Positions 24,001 through 32,489 of a stretch of 64,000 bases of DNA are shown piece by piece (within the stretch, counting starts at the first letter, position 1; every line of letters starts with the position of its first letter). The notes under the pieces were generated by a model, which worked only from the letters and a program-made list of their open reading frames with translations, did not search any database and had not been told where the DNA came from. This DNA comes from Cristatella mucedo (taxonomy: Eukaryota > Bryozoa > Phylactolaemata > Cristatellidae). Where the stretch lies: positions 595,501 through 659,500 of the forward strand of contig WPIO01000029.1 in the NCBI GenBank assembly GCA_009760855.2, written 5' to 3'. Both the position numbers and the translations under genes were made by a program.

Positions 24001-24437
24001 CACTCTATTGATGGCTTGCATTCTTCTCTTTCTCGCTGCCGAAATTTGTGGTAAAGTCTCGTTTCCTCTGGGTCTTCAGTGAATGCATAGCCCAGCTTTC
24101 CCAAATACATGCACCATATCTTGAAAGCGATGGTGAAAAGATGGGAACTAGCTCCCAATTTAACTAAAGATTTGACTTGCTCCTGTAATACGACCTGTAT
24201 AAGTTCGGAAGTAGCCCAGGGCCTTCCTAAATTCGAGGCCGTTTCTTTAACATGCTTACGAGCCTTCGAAATTTTTGCTAGCCTTATAATGTTCTGAGGT
24301 TGCGCAGACGCAAAATTAAATTCAACATCTTGTTCTTCCTGCCTCACATCCTGAGACTGAGTAGAGCACGCGATGCAATAGAAGAGCCCGTCGACGCAGT
24401 TAAAGTCGCGTTCCCCACATACTACACAGTTAGCCAT
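4594..24437 (-). CDS. TAF1B: TAF1B (SL1/TIF-IB subunit B, Rrn7-like), 5 coding exons
   Basis: This is the TFIIB-like subunit of the RNA polymerase I selectivity factor SL1, which acts in the nucleolus at rDNA promoters. Coding exons on the minus strand are 24437-23814, 17362-17202, 12287-12188, 10626-10497 and 5672-4594. All junctions are GT/AG and the phases agree (0, 2, 0, 1), giving 697 residues; human TAF1B has about 588. The N-terminus has a zinc ribbon with Cys4, Cys7, Cys21 and Cys24. The cyclin-like core follows: an ICYLGLLY segment in exon 2, IRQGKIPYLNADRFLP in exon 3, LCSKYVLSLHLP in exon 4 and MTLKLLFGLDD in exon 5. The rest of exon 5 is a long, poorly conserved tail. The start is uncertain: the frame stays open to another ATG at 24545, which would add 36 residues. 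The introns hold several LINE copies. Assignment rests on recognised family motifs and phase agreement; no alignment was run. Confidence 0.88.
5908..6985 (-). mobile_element. LINE-A copy, 5'-truncated
   Basis: The copy begins with an (ATA)n tail and the 3' signature agaactcgatctctttctag. The minus frame at 6198-6779 encodes the reverse transcriptase C-terminal region (LVHAFVTSRLDLCNSLLAGL, HITPLLADLHWLPVKQR, SFGDRAFSSYAPKVWNSLP) characteristic of CR1/L2 elements. It lies in TAF1B intron 4, sense to the gene. Confidence 0.8.
6990..7440 (-). mobile_element. LINE-B 3' end fragment
   Basis: The plus strand reads tgtaacttcacaaagcaaca, then gggtgttatgctggagagct and cctaagcagcttgtggtgag, the reverse of the 3' UTR of the LINE-B copy at 7925. 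It directly follows the LINE-A copy. Confidence 0.6.
7812..7924 (-). mobile_element. LINE-A 3' end fragment
   Basis: The fragment has the (AAT)n tail, tgataaagcaccctcagaga, actcgatctctttttaagcg and cgatcgaatggttagtgg. It is only about 110 bases and stops where LINE-B begins. Confidence 0.65.
7925..8717 (+). mobile_element. LINE-B copy, 5'-truncated
   Basis: The plus-strand frame at 8201-8671 encodes LLKELGWLPVDQRIQSKVLT, HGLAPPYLAELL and SFSSSGPRLRNSLP. This is the same C-terminal domain as LINE-A but a clearly different family. The 3' UTR is marked by ctcctgcataacacccacat and gctttgtggagttacagac. It lies in TAF1B intron 4, antisense. Confidence 0.75.
8718..8870 (-). mobile_element. LINE-A rearranged fragment
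   Basis: gataaacaacaagaataaca and ggttaggggtgacatgcaca (LINE-A 3' UTR, minus) are followed by a fragment of the LINE-A coding region (tttaatcattgtgtagttta), with the intervening 700 bases deleted. Confidence 0.5.
9390..9541 (-). mobile_element. Diverged SINE family A fragment
   Basis: Minus orientation: tail gctgattcagccacttcatt and tatagcagccgaagagcctt, core aaaggatggacccctgtagg, head gtcgtgaacagcaagcaccc. It lies in TAF1B intron 4. Confidence 0.6.
9560..9990. repeat. TG/CA-rich low-complexity stretches
   Basis: Alternating tgtg/cgca runs at about 9590-9655 and an (AC)n run at about 9940-9965 are seen, with AT-rich unique sequence between. No gene is visible. Confidence 0.8.
10497..10626 (-). 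CDS. TAF1B: TAF1B coding exon 4
   Basis: The acceptor is atgcttgcag and the donor gtaagc; the exon enters in phase 0 and leaves in phase 1. It encodes KVPTSCKIRADAAGVALLLG through LCSKYVLSLHLP. The end matches the TAF1B stretch 'ILCMKYLMEVNLPDEMH', whose second half is supplied by exon 5 (GDMHRLVHKL). Confidence 0.86.
12188..12287 (-). CDS. TAF1B: TAF1B coding exon 3
   Basis: The acceptor ttttgcag is followed by G, which completes the split Arg codon from exon 2. The exon reads WIRQGKIPYLNADRFLPPDM, matching the family pattern 'DHIPYINAFQHFPEQM'. It ends GCGGCC with donor gtaagt in phase 0. At 100 bases it is too short for ORF-length filters. Confidence 0.86.
14340..14452. repeat. Compound microsatellite (AT)n, (AC)n, (ATAC)n
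   Basis: Two long AT runs separated by ctgg are followed by AC and ATAC units. Short frames here are artefacts of the repeat. It lies in TAF1B intron 2. Confidence 0.95.
15265..17025 (+). mobile_element. LINE-A copy with RT, interrupted by a solo LTR
   Basis: The copy keeps the reverse transcriptase core (PKFGVPQGSVLGPVLFTAYT, LADVIAKHNLGFHFYAE with a frameshift after YA), the C-terminal domain and the 3' end (gcctagaaaaagattgagtt, then ATT repeats). It is broken by several frameshifts and by the LTR at 16476-16914. It lies in TAF1B intron 2, antisense. Confidence 0.78.
16476..16914 (-). mobile_element. Solo LTR (Gypsy-like) inserted in a LINE, 5-bp target duplication
   Basis: The 439-base block is flanked by CTACC on both sides (16471-16475 and 16915-16919) and interrupts the 3' UTR of the LINE-A copy at the motif catgctacc/actaacc. 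Read on the minus strand it starts TGTTAAGGAACACGACGC and ends GGCTGTCACA, with a TATA-like ATATAA and an AATAAA in the right order for an LTR promoter and poly(A) signal. No internal region is present, so the element was lost by LTR-LTR recombination. Confidence 0.78.
17202..17362 (-). CDS. TAF1B: TAF1B coding exon 2
   Basis: The acceptor is tgtacag. The exon opens GEISARNQEALG and contains LPEILGLKTALSICYLGLLY and TTVADLIR, which correspond to the start of the cyclin-fold core (human MPQTLAFCYLSLLW...LSDLLRF). The donor gtatgg follows ATTAG, leaving phase 2. The open frame runs past the donor into a hydrophobic stretch that does not fit the family, which supports splicing here. Confidence 0.85.
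17459..17582 (+). mobile_element. tRNA-derived SINE, family B
   Basis: The head tttggcccagaggttaaggt, the segment gatgaccgaggtcgtgggct and the tail cctgaatagagattaagttc are shared with the copy at 28650. It lies in TAF1B intron 1, near exon 2. Confidence 0.7.
17640..18600 (-). mobile_element. LINE-A copy, 5'-truncated
   Basis: The copy has an (AATA)n tail, catagcgccctcagaaatta and the minus frame at 18036-18341 (SRLDFCNSLLVGLPACAIRC, HITPLLADLHWLPVKKRIDF). Its 5' end is at about 18600. It lies in TAF1B intron 1, about 60 bases from a SINE-B copy. Confidence 0.75.
18915..19470 (+). mobile_element. LINE-B copy, 5'-truncated
   Basis: The copy has ctgctgaaagagcttggatg, gattgatcgacggatacaga, the ggtccactatggacaacaaa segment and the 3' UTR gtgtaacacccacatagtct. 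It is frameshifted throughout and lies in TAF1B intron 1. Confidence 0.7.
21053..21105. repeat. Microsatellite (TA)n, (TG)n
   Basis: A TA run is followed by TG units and a second TG/GC-rich patch. It lies in TAF1B intron 1. Confidence 0.9.
21475..22065 (-). mobile_element. LINE-A copy, old and diverged
   Basis: The copy has the ATA-rich tail, atagacccctaagcaaacta and tttctaggcactttatatat, and the minus frame at 21716-22009 (MTSLTKLYWLSMKQHIDLKV, LRDHVFISYGPTT). It is clearly more diverged than the other copies. A related piece lies at 22380-22605 (minus), with LLLDDHINFIVNDAYFQL. Confidence 0.6.
22964..23120 (+). mobile_element. tRNA-derived SINE, family A
   Basis: The copy has the head GCCGTGATAGCCCGGGAGGT, B box GTTCGAATCC, the cctgcagtgggcgatccttt core and the gccgttaaggctcttctgct tail. 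It lies in TAF1B intron 1. Confidence 0.8.
23814..24437 (-). CDS. TAF1B: TAF1B coding exon 1
   Basis: This exon encodes the zinc ribbon (CVVC then YCIAC), the first cyclin-fold helices (around QEQVKSLVKLGA and IWCMYLGKLGYAF) and an acidic linker. It ends in phase 0 at GAG followed by donor gttcgt; a second donor 4 bases downstream would break the phase with exon 2. The ATG at 24437 has a purine at -3 and G at +4. The alternative ATG at 24545 is in frame without a stop, so the true start needs a transcript. Confidence 0.85.
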
Positions 24438-24841
24438 GCCCACCAGAGTATAACAGCACTCTGTAGGGATCGCTGTTAGAGCCGTAATTCCGCTTCCGTA
24501 AGCTCCGAACCACCACCCTTGATTTGCGGGCAAACTAGAAGACATTGTTCAAAAACAAATTTTACAGTTATTTTTAAAAGATAAACTTGCTATAAATTTA
24601 ATATACAGCTTTTTGCTTGGAAGGTGACCGGAAGCCTGTTTGAAAATTTGACATCAATATTTACAATGGAAGCATTCCTTCGACCAGGTCAACACCTGTA
24701 TCGGCTTCAGCTTAACTTTGTCTCCTGTGAAATCAAAGCATGAGGTCAAGCGTAGTTAAGATCCTGTACAATAACGCCACCCGTCAGAAAGTACCGCTCC
24801 GGTCTCATCAGAAGCTACCATATTTACCAGTACTTTAGCGC

Positions 24842-25174
24842 ATGCCAAGCCACTGCCGGTGCTCTGGTATCTGTCGACATTATTCCGCTTGCATTACTGG
24901 TCTACAAGTGACAAATTCCGCTGACCTGCCCTCTGATGTGCTAACCATTTGTATGTATGCAGCACTGAACAGCCTTCTCCGGCGTGCTCTTCGTATTGTG
25001 GGCGTGCGTCAGATCTTAACCAGTGGAGCCGGTGTGAGGGTCCGCGACGTAGGTCGCGATGAATTGCCACGGCGTAGTACGGAGGTGGCTAGCTTTCACA
25101 GAGCGGAAATTGATCTTTTGGCTGAGTCGGACGCTACGGGTAGAAGAACGGGGGAAGATAATAGCATCCGGTAA
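24842..25174 (+). other. Unassigned open frame beside the TAF1B 5' end
   Basis: A 110-residue frame starts 300 bases upstream of TAF1B and points away from it. It has a GC-rich second half and Arg-rich residues. I recognise no family, and it may be chance. If real it would share a divergent promoter with TAF1B. Confidence 0.2.
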
Positions 25175-25224
25175 GGCCGGAGGACATAGCACATTTGTAT
25201 AGCGGCAGACGAGCCTTAACGGCT

Positions 25225-25377
25225 AAAAAAATCCTAGCTGATTAAACAGCATCTTTTTGTATAGCGACAGAAGAGCCTTTACGGCTATCACTACCGCTTG
25301 CAGTGACGATAAAGGATCGCCCACCGCAGGAGTCGAAAGGAAAGCAACCGCCTTACCTAGTGTGCCATCACGGCTCA
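25225..25377 (-). mobile_element. tRNA-derived SINE, family A
   Basis: The tail (agctgattaaacagc, then gaagagcctttacggctatc) comes first on the plus strand, followed by aaaggatcgcccaccgcagg and the head ending tgtgccatcacggct. Minus orientation. It abuts a second copy directly downstream. Confidence 0.75.
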
Positions 25378-25379
25378 CC

Positions 25380-25495
25380 TATCATCTCCACCCCCCCTTG
25401 CAGTTGGCAATAATGGACCGCCCACTTCAGGACTCAAACCCACGACCTCGGTCGTGAAGAGCGAGCACCTTACCTCCTGGGCTATCAATGCCGGC
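25380..25495 (-). mobile_element. tRNA-derived SINE, family A, tail missing
   Basis: The head and body (ggaccgcccacttcaggact, then cacgacctcggtcgtgaaga) are present in minus orientation directly beside the copy at 25225-25377. The 3' tail is missing, so this is a tandem or nested arrangement. Confidence 0.65.
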
Positions 25496-25783
25496 AAAAG
25501 GCTTGGAGCAAGCAATGTCAAGCGTCGCATTGTAACGACGGCGCGAGCTAAACCAGTCACATTATGGCGGTTAGCTATTATTGACGATTATGAAACTTCG
25601 CTATAATTTATCGCTAAGGCCGTATAAAAGGCCGGCGTCCTGATATAGGGGGTGGTGAGTATTTTTGAGACTCGGGGCATTGGTATTGGAGCTGACGTGA
25701 GCTCTAAGCCACATTGTCATTGGAGTACGTCTGTAACCGTCCGCTGCTATTGAATAGAATTGCCTCCTGCAGTATGGATACAG

Positions 25784-25788
<5 letters not shown>

Positions 25789-25823
<35 letters not shown>
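25789..25823. repeat. Microsatellite (AT)n
   Basis: About 17 AT units, ending 10 bases before the foldback element. Confidence 0.9.
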
Positions 25824-25825
<2 letters not shown>

Positions 25826-25831
25826 TATGCT

Positions 25832-26476
25832 AAGGTACGAGCGCTCGTCGTCTCTGCCGTGTTTCCGCTACTGTCGGCGTACCTGCGTGCATCTGTGCAG
25901 CACCTACAAGTAGCTAGCCGTGCAACAAGATTCAGGCGTCGCCGGTATTCATCGCGCCCTGGCTGAGAGTTGCACCGTTACGAGCGCTGGGTTTGCGGCC
26001 TAGTCGTGACCGAACGAGGAAGCCGCACACCACGTTCGTAACAATATGATAATCCATTACAATAACCAATCGTTGACACGCTTCATCAGCTAGATTATGA
26101 CTGCATAACAATTATTCACGGTTTCCCCATTAGTGCGATTGGGAGCTGGTTTAATAAATACCCGAGTAAGATAATTGCCAATCGCGCACTAAGCTTCGAG
26201 GCAAACGGCTAAGTTCTTTTTTGGGCGTCAGGAGAGAGTTGCTGTTAGCTATGGGTGGTGCTGCTGTTACAAACGCGGTGTTCGGCTTCCACGTCCGGTC
26301 ACAACTAGGCCGCCAACGCAGCGCTCGTAACGGCGCTACTCTCAGCCGCCCCGCGACGAGTAATGACGAGGCCTGAGCCTTGTAGTACGGCTAGCGACTT
26401 GCAGGTGCTGCACTAATGCGCGCAGGTATGCCGACAGTAGCTGGACCGTGGCAGCGACGAAGAGCGCTCATACCTT
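25832..26476. repeat. Foldback element: long inverted repeat, arms about 210 bases
   Basis: The arm at 25832-26041 (aaggtacgagcgctcgtcgt ... ctactgtcggcgtacctgcg ... gttacgagcgctgggtttgc) recurs reverse-complemented at 26269-26476, at roughly 80 percent identity by eye. The spacer holds a second inverted pair around ttagtgcgattggg (about 26130) and ccaatcgcgcactaa (about 26178). A third, direct partial arm lies at about 26862-26935. No transposase frame is visible. It looks like a non-autonomous foldback or MITE-like DNA transposon. Confidence 0.65.
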
Positions 26477-26861
26477 GACATATTAAGTCCGCATACATTA
26501 TTTGCACAATTCTACCCTCTACTTCACAGCAGCGGACGGTAACAGCGAGTTAACAGCAGCCACGACGTAAACCAATGGCTCCGCGGCCTAGAGCTCAATT
26601 CTGTTCAAATGCCAATGCCGAGTCCGCGATCACAACTGACAGCCTATCTCATGTCGGCGGCTTTTATTCGGCCTCGGCCACCGACTGTCGCACAATCGGT
26701 TTCTAGCCGTTACAATTCAGGAACCGCGAATGACGATAATCAAGTCACACTCAGTCGCTGCTTTAGCTCGCATTGCTGCTTCACTGCACACTTGTAGTCC
26801 TGTGGGGCTCTCGAATAGACTGCTGCTCAGCTCAATGGGTACGATCTTAATGAGTATATTA

Positions 26862-26935
26862 AGGTACGAATGCTCGTTACTGCTGCCCTGCTCGACTTCC
26901 GTCAGAATACCTGCGTGTATTGGTCGTTATTATTG
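26862..26935 (+). repeat. Partial third copy of the foldback arm
   Basis: ttaaggtacgaatgctcgtt, then cttccgtcagaatacctgcg parallels the first 75 bases of the arm at 25832, in the same orientation. Confidence 0.5.
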
Positions 26936-27547
26936 ATTATTTATTGCGGTCGTATCGGTCGAAACGGTCGTTCTTTCTGTGCCTGTTGTAATCAATCTAG
27001 TGCGTGCGACTGCTGTAACTTGCATCGGGACTGCTGCTATGCAAACCGTTGAGGTTATTGACTTCTGCGGCGATCCTGGTCGAGCTCTTTTAATGCTCTG
27101 CGATCGTGCTGCTGGTCATGCTACATGTTCTACGGGTCATGCGACTGTTGCCAACCCTAGCTCTAAGCCACATTGTGATATATGTATCATATGTAGCCTG
27201 GTGAAAAACCGTATTTGTAGCGATGTCCATTTTTCGGTGACAATGCTGTATGTCATATGCCGATGCTATATGATTGTGGAGACGAATCCTTGTCTATTTC
27301 CTTCTATCTGCGTTTCCACAGCTCGTCTTAATGTTATTTCCGACTAAAAGAATCTTTTTCTTTTGCTTTCATAATAATTCTGAGGCATTTTCTGGAGCTA
27401 TCTTAACGAGGCTTCATCTTGGCCAATGCAATGCCGTGGTCTTCGTGCCCCTGATTGGTGACTTTGTTCAGTTATGACCATGCTACAGTTGCCGAAAACG
27501 AAGTGGGTCTCCTGCTTCGATTCACAGCTATCTCATTTTTCACTATA

Positions 27548-27915
27548 ATATAATAATAATAATAATGAACTTGATAAAGCGCCATCAGAGAACTCAATCT
27601 CTCTCTCTAGGCGCTTTACAATTGCTGCAAAGGGAAATGCAATTGAATGGTGAGTAATACCATGCTTGATAAGCAAACAACATGAATCACATGGTTAGGG
27701 GTGACATGCACAAGGTCAGCATGCAAATGTGGTTAGTGGCAGCATGCACAGTGTCAGCACGCATAAGCACATGAAGAACGAATCACAGGGACCCACTAAA
27801 TGCTGTCCTAAATAGGTGTTTTTAGGTTTTTTTAATGTGGTCAGGTCAGCGGATGTTCTGACGCAGGTCAGGAGGAAGTTCCAGGCTTTGGGAGCATACG
27901 AACTGAGTTCGAAAA
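27548..27915 (-). mobile_element. LINE-A 3' end copy
   Basis: The copy has an (AAT)n tail, tgataaagcgccatcagaga, a short CT expansion at about 27600-27612, then LINE-A 3' UTR up to gctttgggagcatacgaact. It is intergenic, upstream of PRODH2. Confidence 0.75.
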
Positions 27916-27937
27916 TCTGCAGCAGGTATATCCTCAT

Positions 27938-28258
27938 CTAGGAGTTCCGGTGGTTGTTGTCTAGCATACCCTTCAGACCGTCTAACAAATTGTATAAACG
28001 ATTAGAAAATGCTGGAATGGAAAGACTCGATGCCAGAGAGTAACACGATATGCCACATAAGCAATCACCGATGCGATGGTACATAGAGGGTGGCTTTTCC
28101 TTGCGTTTCATGCACTCAGTACTTTCACTGCACTTGCGGTGCTTGCACTGATCGTATTTTAGTTTTGAGACTGATTCAAGTATTTTTTTAGATAGAGCTG
28201 AAGCTAGTGGCGTGGCCTGTCTCCACCCGAATGAAATGGCGAACCCCCTAGTGTTCAA
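27938..28258 (-). other. Unassigned open frame, possible terminal exon
   Basis: A 106-residue minus frame is preceded by an acceptor-like ttgaacactag. It carries several Cys and Lys, with ASALSKKILESVSKLKYDQC, a pattern that faintly recalls the end of ligand-binding domains of ionotropic glutamate receptors. There is no clear membrane segment and no upstream exon. It is bounded by a LINE-A copy. Confidence 0.2.
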
Positions 28259-28649
28259 GGCGCCAGCTGTTAATCGCGATGTGTTTGTGTCAATGGTCTT
28301 TGGTGCAGACGTCCCTGTAGTGCGTTTGTAATACTACCGCCACTGTAGGTTAGCAACACAGTTGGCGATGAATCGCCTCTCCCCAGCTCCTCCAGCATCG
28401 ATCTCCCAGTCCCTTGTTTATGAGTGCACTATTTCAAAAGAGAACTCGAGTCGCCTTAGCTGAGTATGACCGGAGTCTTGGGATATTTTGAAGGAACTGT
28501 ACGGCGTCTTTTTTTTGCTGGATGACTGGTCCACCGCGGGGTGGGTCATGGCAGATAGAATGTACGAAGCATCTAGTGCTGTTGACTGTCTGCTCCTAAT
28601 CACCGTAGAGTCAAGGTAAAATTCGCAACACGACCGCTAATACGTACGC

Positions 28650-28795
28650 CGAGCTGGTTTGGTCCAACGGTTAAGGTGCTCGCCCCGACAAAGGTCTGGC
28701 TGAGGTCGCGGGCTCAAGCCCCGAGGCATATGTGAAGCGCCTGAATAGACATTAAGTTCTCTTGGAGCGCTATACAAGTGAATTATGTTTAATAC
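28650..28795 (+). mobile_element. tRNA-derived SINE, family B, with LINE-A-like 3' tail
   Basis: The head is tRNA-like (gctggtttggtccaacggtt, then a B-box-like gggctcaagcc). The 3' part, gaagcgcctgaatagacatt, aagttctcttggagcgctat and acaagtgaatta, parallels the 3' end of LINE-A (gcgcctagaaagagattaag, ttctctgagggcgct). See the finding on shared tails. Confidence 0.75.
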
Positions 28796-30445
28796 TTATT
28801 TACGTTGCTGAGCACTTCCGCCTTCAGGGCTAATTACCTGCCTGGCGTGCTACTTTGCAGATGGCCTTTCCCTTCTGGATGTCGGTCCCCTGGAATTGCA
28901 ATCATTAACTTAATGGGCACAAATTGTTATAAGCACTTTATTTATAAACCAATTCTCAGCAAATGCTCCCAGCATTTAAAGTATCACGATTCCGCAAATT
29001 GTCAACGACGCAGGTGACCCTGGACGACCGGTGGCAGCTCTATAAATGACATCAACTTCGCCGTCTGTGTCGAACACCTTTGCTTTATTTTCAGAAGATT
29101 CCTCTACACTTAGCTATATCGGTGCTGACTACACTTGACGCTTGACTCTCTTTGAGGTAGTCCACCTGTCGTAGAATCGGGTGGTTGGAGAAGTGGGCTT
29201 ACATCAATATCCTGTTGAAGTACTGTTGACGTAGCAAGTGAAACGAATGCCATTAATTTTCAGCCTGATTTGTATTACGCGACATTGCAGGGTCGCAGCC
29301 CAGGGGTAAGATACTCGCACTCCGAGGCTGAGGGCTCAGAGACCTAGAAAAGGCACTGCGAAAGATAAAGGTGGCTTTTTAGTGTGCCGATGTTTACTTG
29401 GTATGCACTCCAGCGCTTGCCTGTGAACCATCTTTGAAATTTGGAGCAAGGCTTTGAATAAACAAGGGAGTCGGAGAAAAAATCTCAGGATTGGGAAAAC
29501 ACTGTGCTGCGTGGCTCAATGCTGATTACAGCCCAAAGCATGTCCATGCTGGACGCCCTCGGAAAGTGTTTTACAAAATAGCATTTCCCGTGGCTCCTCC
29601 TCTATCTGCCGCTATCTGCACATATCTGCGGCTATACACAATATGAAGTCTAAAAGAAGCCAGACGTTATTGTCAAACAAACATTTGACAACTCTGACAC
29701 AATGTTAAACTACCTCGACGCAGAGACAAATAAATTATACTGAGTGACGAGATGAATGCCATCGGGATGCACAGACGCTTGGGTGCACCGCGCGGAGAGA
29801 TTTGTTGTAGGGATAACATGTAACCCGCGAATTGCTGGCAGTAAATCCAAGATCATCGGCAATTTTCTTTTCGATGGATAGAGCTGCCTTCGATGAAAAG
29901 CAAAGGAGACTAAGGAGTTGAAAGATGTAGCACATCAATGTACAGCCATTGGCTGTATTATGCTACAAACTCGCTTTAGTGCCACCTGCTCAATGGTCAT
30001 TTGCTACAAACACGAAGCACGTATCGGGCGCTAGTCCTTGAAGATGCACGACACGCTAGTGGAGCTGGTACCTCAAAAAAGGCCAGTGAGTAATAGCTGT
30101 GGCATCGATAAATGCTGGTATATCGATGATAGCAGAGCATGACGGAAATCCAGTTCACCCATACTTTAATATGGTTATATGCTCTCATAAGGGCCGCCAT
30201 GGCTCGTCTTTGGTATGCCTTTTCGTAATAGGTAGAGTGCCTAGAATTGGTGCTCGTAAGACGCTGTACAATTGTTATTTTATGAGGTTGAAGAAAAATT
30301 TCATGTACCGTGTTTTTCCTTAAATCATGATTAAATTCATTAAATTGTTATTTCATTAAATATTGAATTCACGGAGCACACCAACTTTTTCCTGAACATT
30401 ATATTATTACATCTAACTGAACTACTGCATTAGATTCAGCCTCCT
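28796..30445. other. Intergenic, nothing firm
   Basis: Unique sequence apart from a tRNA-like fragment at about 29288-29350 (gcagcccaggggtaagatac) that resembles a SINE head. No gene is seen. Confidence 0.5.
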
Positions 30446-30449
30446 CCCC

Positions 30450-30835
30450 CCCCCCCGACCTATGGACAATAAATTAGTTGTTGCATTCGTTCGCTTATCG
30501 ACTGTTGGTGACAGAAACTTTCGCTCTGTAGGTCCTAGACTGAGGAACTCACTCCTACGATTCTTACGCAATGGCATCTTCTCTCGTGCTGTCAGCTATG
30601 GCACATTCTTTCTAACCATCGTGTGCGCGGCTATTATCACACTACTCAACCTTTACTTCTAAACCTTTCTGACTCAGCTATACTTCTCGCTTTCTCTTGA
30701 AGCGCTTGAGATGGAGTCAGCTGGCTACCGTATGCCCACCTACAGCCACTTAGGGTTTGAGTTCGCCATAAAAACTCTTCAGCATAATACCCAATTAGTC
30801 TGTGTGGCTTTTCGGAGTTACAGAAGGAGGTATAT
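30450..30835 (+). mobile_element. LINE-B 3' end fragment
   Basis: The fragment has tatggacaataaattagttg, ggtcctagactgaggaactc and the 3' UTR taatacccaattagtctgtg. A poly-C run sits at its 5' edge (about 30446-30457). Intergenic. Confidence 0.6.
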
Positions 30836-30837
30836 GC

Positions 30838-30965
30838 ATACATAAGTACATACAGACATACATACATACATACACACATGAATACGTGCACCGAGAAAAT
30901 CACATACACTCTACATACGTACATACATACAAACTCGCTTGCAGGTGTACAAACATACATACCTG
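30838..30965. repeat. Microsatellite-like (CATA)n cluster
   Basis: Several CATA runs are interspersed with unique bases, directly after a LINE-B 3' end. Confidence 0.8.
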
Positions 30966-31703
30966 CACGTATCTTCTCTTCCCCACCCACTAGCTCTATT
31001 ACATTCAAAATGATGGAATAGCAATAGAGAGAAGCTACCACTTCAGGCACTTATACACATTTATACTTACACTCTATTTACGTATATGTGACCAACACTA
31101 TCCTCGGCCCGATGTTTTTTACTGTAACTTGACTGTAATGAGTCCTTAAAGAATTTTCCCCCTTCACCTTCACCTTCGAATTTTTTAAGAAGGGGGTCGA
31201 ATTTCCTCGTCCCCCGCCGTAGTATATACAGCCTTACTGGGCGATGTTTCTGTGCTGTGCAGAAATACCAAGCCGGGTCCTCTCTTGACTACTGCAGCCC
31301 TATTCCTAAAGTAAAAAGTAAAGGTCGGCAGAGACAACTGATTCACTTATTTATTGGAGGAGAATTGATGCAATCGAGAGAATCGCTACCATCTTGCTTG
31401 CCGTCAATAAAGAAGTGACAAGCCATGCAAGCTCCTATTGAGTAGCGCTTTAGCGTAAATGGAGCATTGAGGTGCTTTTCTTGAGTGTCGCCAATTGAAC
31501 TGCTAGCTGGAGAAGCTGTTGTTCGGGGTTGCGACGTTGCGTTAGAAACGCCAACAATATGCGGTGGAAGATTGCAATCTAGATTAGGCTAATGTGGATG
31601 GCGAACGACCTCTGGCAGCAAGTTGTGGCTAAAAGTAGTAGGGGCCCCCTGGCCTCTGTCGATGGCCGGAGCTTGGCCGCCGGCTAGCAGAGAGAATAGA
31701 TAG

Positions 31704-32446
31704 TTGCTAAAATTCGGGCTTGTTCAGATAAGGATACCACGTCCAAGTTGGTCCATGCATTCGTGACATCTCGTCTCGACTTCTGCAACTCACTGCTTAC
31801 TGGCCTACCAGCATGTGTGATCAGGCGATTGCAGCTGGTGCAACACTCTGCAGCCAGGCTTGTCTGTCGTGAGCGTCGCAGTTGCCACATTACTCCACTT
31901 CTCGCCGACCTGCACTGGCTACCAGTCAAGCAACGGATTGACTTCAAGGTTTTGTCGCTCACTTTTAGGTCCCTTCATTCTATGGCTCCAGCCTATCTCT
32001 TCGACATACTCCCCAATCAGGCCAAGCATCGTACCACCCGCTTTTCGGAATCTAACAGTCTAGAAATATCTCGTACAAACCTTAAATCCTTTGGAGACCG
32101 TGCATTTAGTTCGTATGCTCCCAAAGCTTGGAACTCCCTCCCGACCTGCGCCAGAACATCCCCTGACCTGACCATATTTAAAAACAACTTAAAAACACAC
32201 CTATTTAGGACAGCATTTAGTGGGTCCCTGTGATTCGTCCTTCACGTGCTTATGCGTGCTGACACTGTGCATGCTGCCACTAACCACATTTGCATGCTGA
32301 CCCTGTGAATGTCACCCCTAACCATGTTATTCATTTTGTTTGTTTTTCAAGCATGATGTTACTTACCGTTCAATTGCATTTCCCTTTGCAGCAAATGTAA
32401 AGCGCCTAGAAAGAGATTAAGTTCTCTGAGGGCGCTTGATCAAGTA

Positions 32447-32487
<41 letters not shown>
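31704..32487 (+). mobile_element. LINE-A copy, 5'-truncated, recent
   Basis: The frame at 31748-32233 (161 residues) is intact and identical in protein to the matching part of the copy at 39390-40676. The 3' UTR ends gcgcctagaaagagattaag, ttctctgagggcgcttgatc and a perfect (ATT)n tail of about 13 units at 32448-32486. It lies about 650 bases upstream of the PRODH2 ATG. Confidence 0.85.

Positions 32488-32489
<2 letters not shown>

Noticed and set aside
27938-28258. Ionotropic glutamate receptor terminal exon
   Set aside because: Only a short, weak resemblance; there is no clear fourth membrane segment and no upstream exon. Kept as an unassigned frame.
30838-30965. CRISPR-like direct repeats
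   Set aside because: The units are 4-base CATA microsatellite repeats in eukaryotic DNA, with no spacer-repeat structure.
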